Position numbers and translations under genes: made by a program
Notes under the pieces: generated by a model
What the model was told of the DNA's origin: nothing
Databases searched by the model: none
What the model saw: only the letters and a program-made list of their open reading frames with translations
Part shown: positions 32,435 to 32,788 of the stretch, in pieces
Layout: every line of letters begins with the position of its first letter
Numbering within the stretch: the stretch's first letter is position 1
Source of the DNA: JALCLA01 sp965653565
GTDB taxonomy: Bacteria; Pseudomonadota; Gammaproteobacteria; Xanthomonadales; Xanthomonadaceae
DNA length: 32,788 nucleotides
Assembly: GCA_965653565.1 (NCBI GenBank)
Contig: CBFHAI010000051.1
Coordinates: forward strand, 1-32,788
Direction: 5' to 3'

Positions 32435-32788
32435 GCATGAATACCCGCTACAACGCCGCCGACATCGAAGTCCTCTCCGGCCTGGAGCCGGTCAAACGCC
32501 GGCCCGGCATGTACACCGACACCACCCGCCCGAACCATCTGGCGCAGGAAGTGATCGACAACTCGGTCGACGAAGCCCTCGCCGGGCACGCGAAAACCAT
32601 CGAGGTGACACTGCACGCCGACGGCAGCTGCGAAGTCACCGACGACGGCCGCGGCATGCCGGTCGACATCCACCCGGAAGAGAAAATCCCGGGCATCGAA
32701 CTGATCCTCACCCGCCTGCACGCCGGCGGCAAATTCAGCAACAAGAACTACACCTTCTCCGGCGGCCTGCACGGCGTCGGCGTCAGCG
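32435..32788 (+). CDS. parE: DNA topoisomerase IV subunit B, 5' part
   Basis: The first 118 codons are in the window; the gene continues beyond the right edge. The GHKL ATPase start is clear: VLSGLEPVKRRPGMYTD, QEVIDNSVDEALAG (Asn and Glu for Mg-ATP), DDGRGMPVDIHPEEKIPG and the ATP-lid start GGLHGVGV. The DIHPEEKIPGIELILTRLHA segment fits ParE better than GyrB. With ParC it decatenates daughter chromosomes. ATG 32435 is 240 bp from the divergent membrane protein gene; no strong ribosome binding site is seen. Confidence 0.95.

Overview
The window is about 33 kb of high-GC chromosomal DNA from a gammaproteobacterium of the order Xanthomonadales (Lysobacterales). The placement rests on the gene order pyrG-kdsA-(DUF2314)-eno-ftsB-ispD-ispF-truD // surE-pcm-yqaA-nlpD, on rlmE-ftsH, and on the protein sequences; I infer it from memory of the order, without a database search. 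The family is uncertain (Rhodanobacteraceae or Xanthomonadaceae). I see no rRNA, tRNA, CRISPR, prophage or transposase.

Region 1 (1-4600). A minus-strand set reads KaiC-like double ATPase, then a hybrid histidine kinase 3 bp later, then a RIO-type kinase 85 bp further on. It looks like a signalling operon. A 506-bp upstream region holds direct repeats and a GGGAATC-type repeat. This is the least ordinary part of the window.

Region 2 (4600-9930). A Gly/Asn-rich secreted protein ends in a strong terminator. It is followed on the minus strand by a KdpDE-like two-component system whose sensor lacks the usual N-terminal KdpD domain, divergent from the potassium transporter gene kup. No kdpFABC is present. 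A perfect direct repeat (GAATTTA, 11 bp apart) lies between kdpD and kup and is a candidate KdpE operator, which suggests this system controls Kup. A perfect 40-bp tandem duplication covers the kup stop codon.

Region 3 (9930-13140). A DUF1615 lipoprotein is coupled to a 53-aa TTG-start protein. Two exported proteins follow on the plus strand, one of them with two EF-hands.

Region 4 (13040-28052). This is mostly conserved housekeeping: ftsH and rlmE with divergent yhbY, then nlpD-yqaA-pcm-surE, an Smr-domain protein convergent with a tiny lipoprotein, and the truD-ispF-ispD-ftsB-eno-DUF2314-kdsA-pyrG run. Many junctions are 1- to 4-base stop/start overlaps, so translation is probably coupled. 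The functions are membrane proteolysis and ribosome maturation, cell division and amidase control, isoprenoid precursors, LPS Kdo synthesis, CTP synthesis and glycolysis.

Region 5 (28053-32788). A 909-aa protein joins DUF3857, a transglutaminase-like domain and a Yip1-like membrane domain. Beside it is an unrecognised 377-aa membrane protein, and the 5' end of parE runs off the window.

Interspersed G-run/C-run repeats (GGGAATC and GGGATTAGGG types), several able to form G-quadruplexes, occupy five intergenic regions (1-75, 4305-4394, 16607-16690, 19834-19995, 28225-28248).
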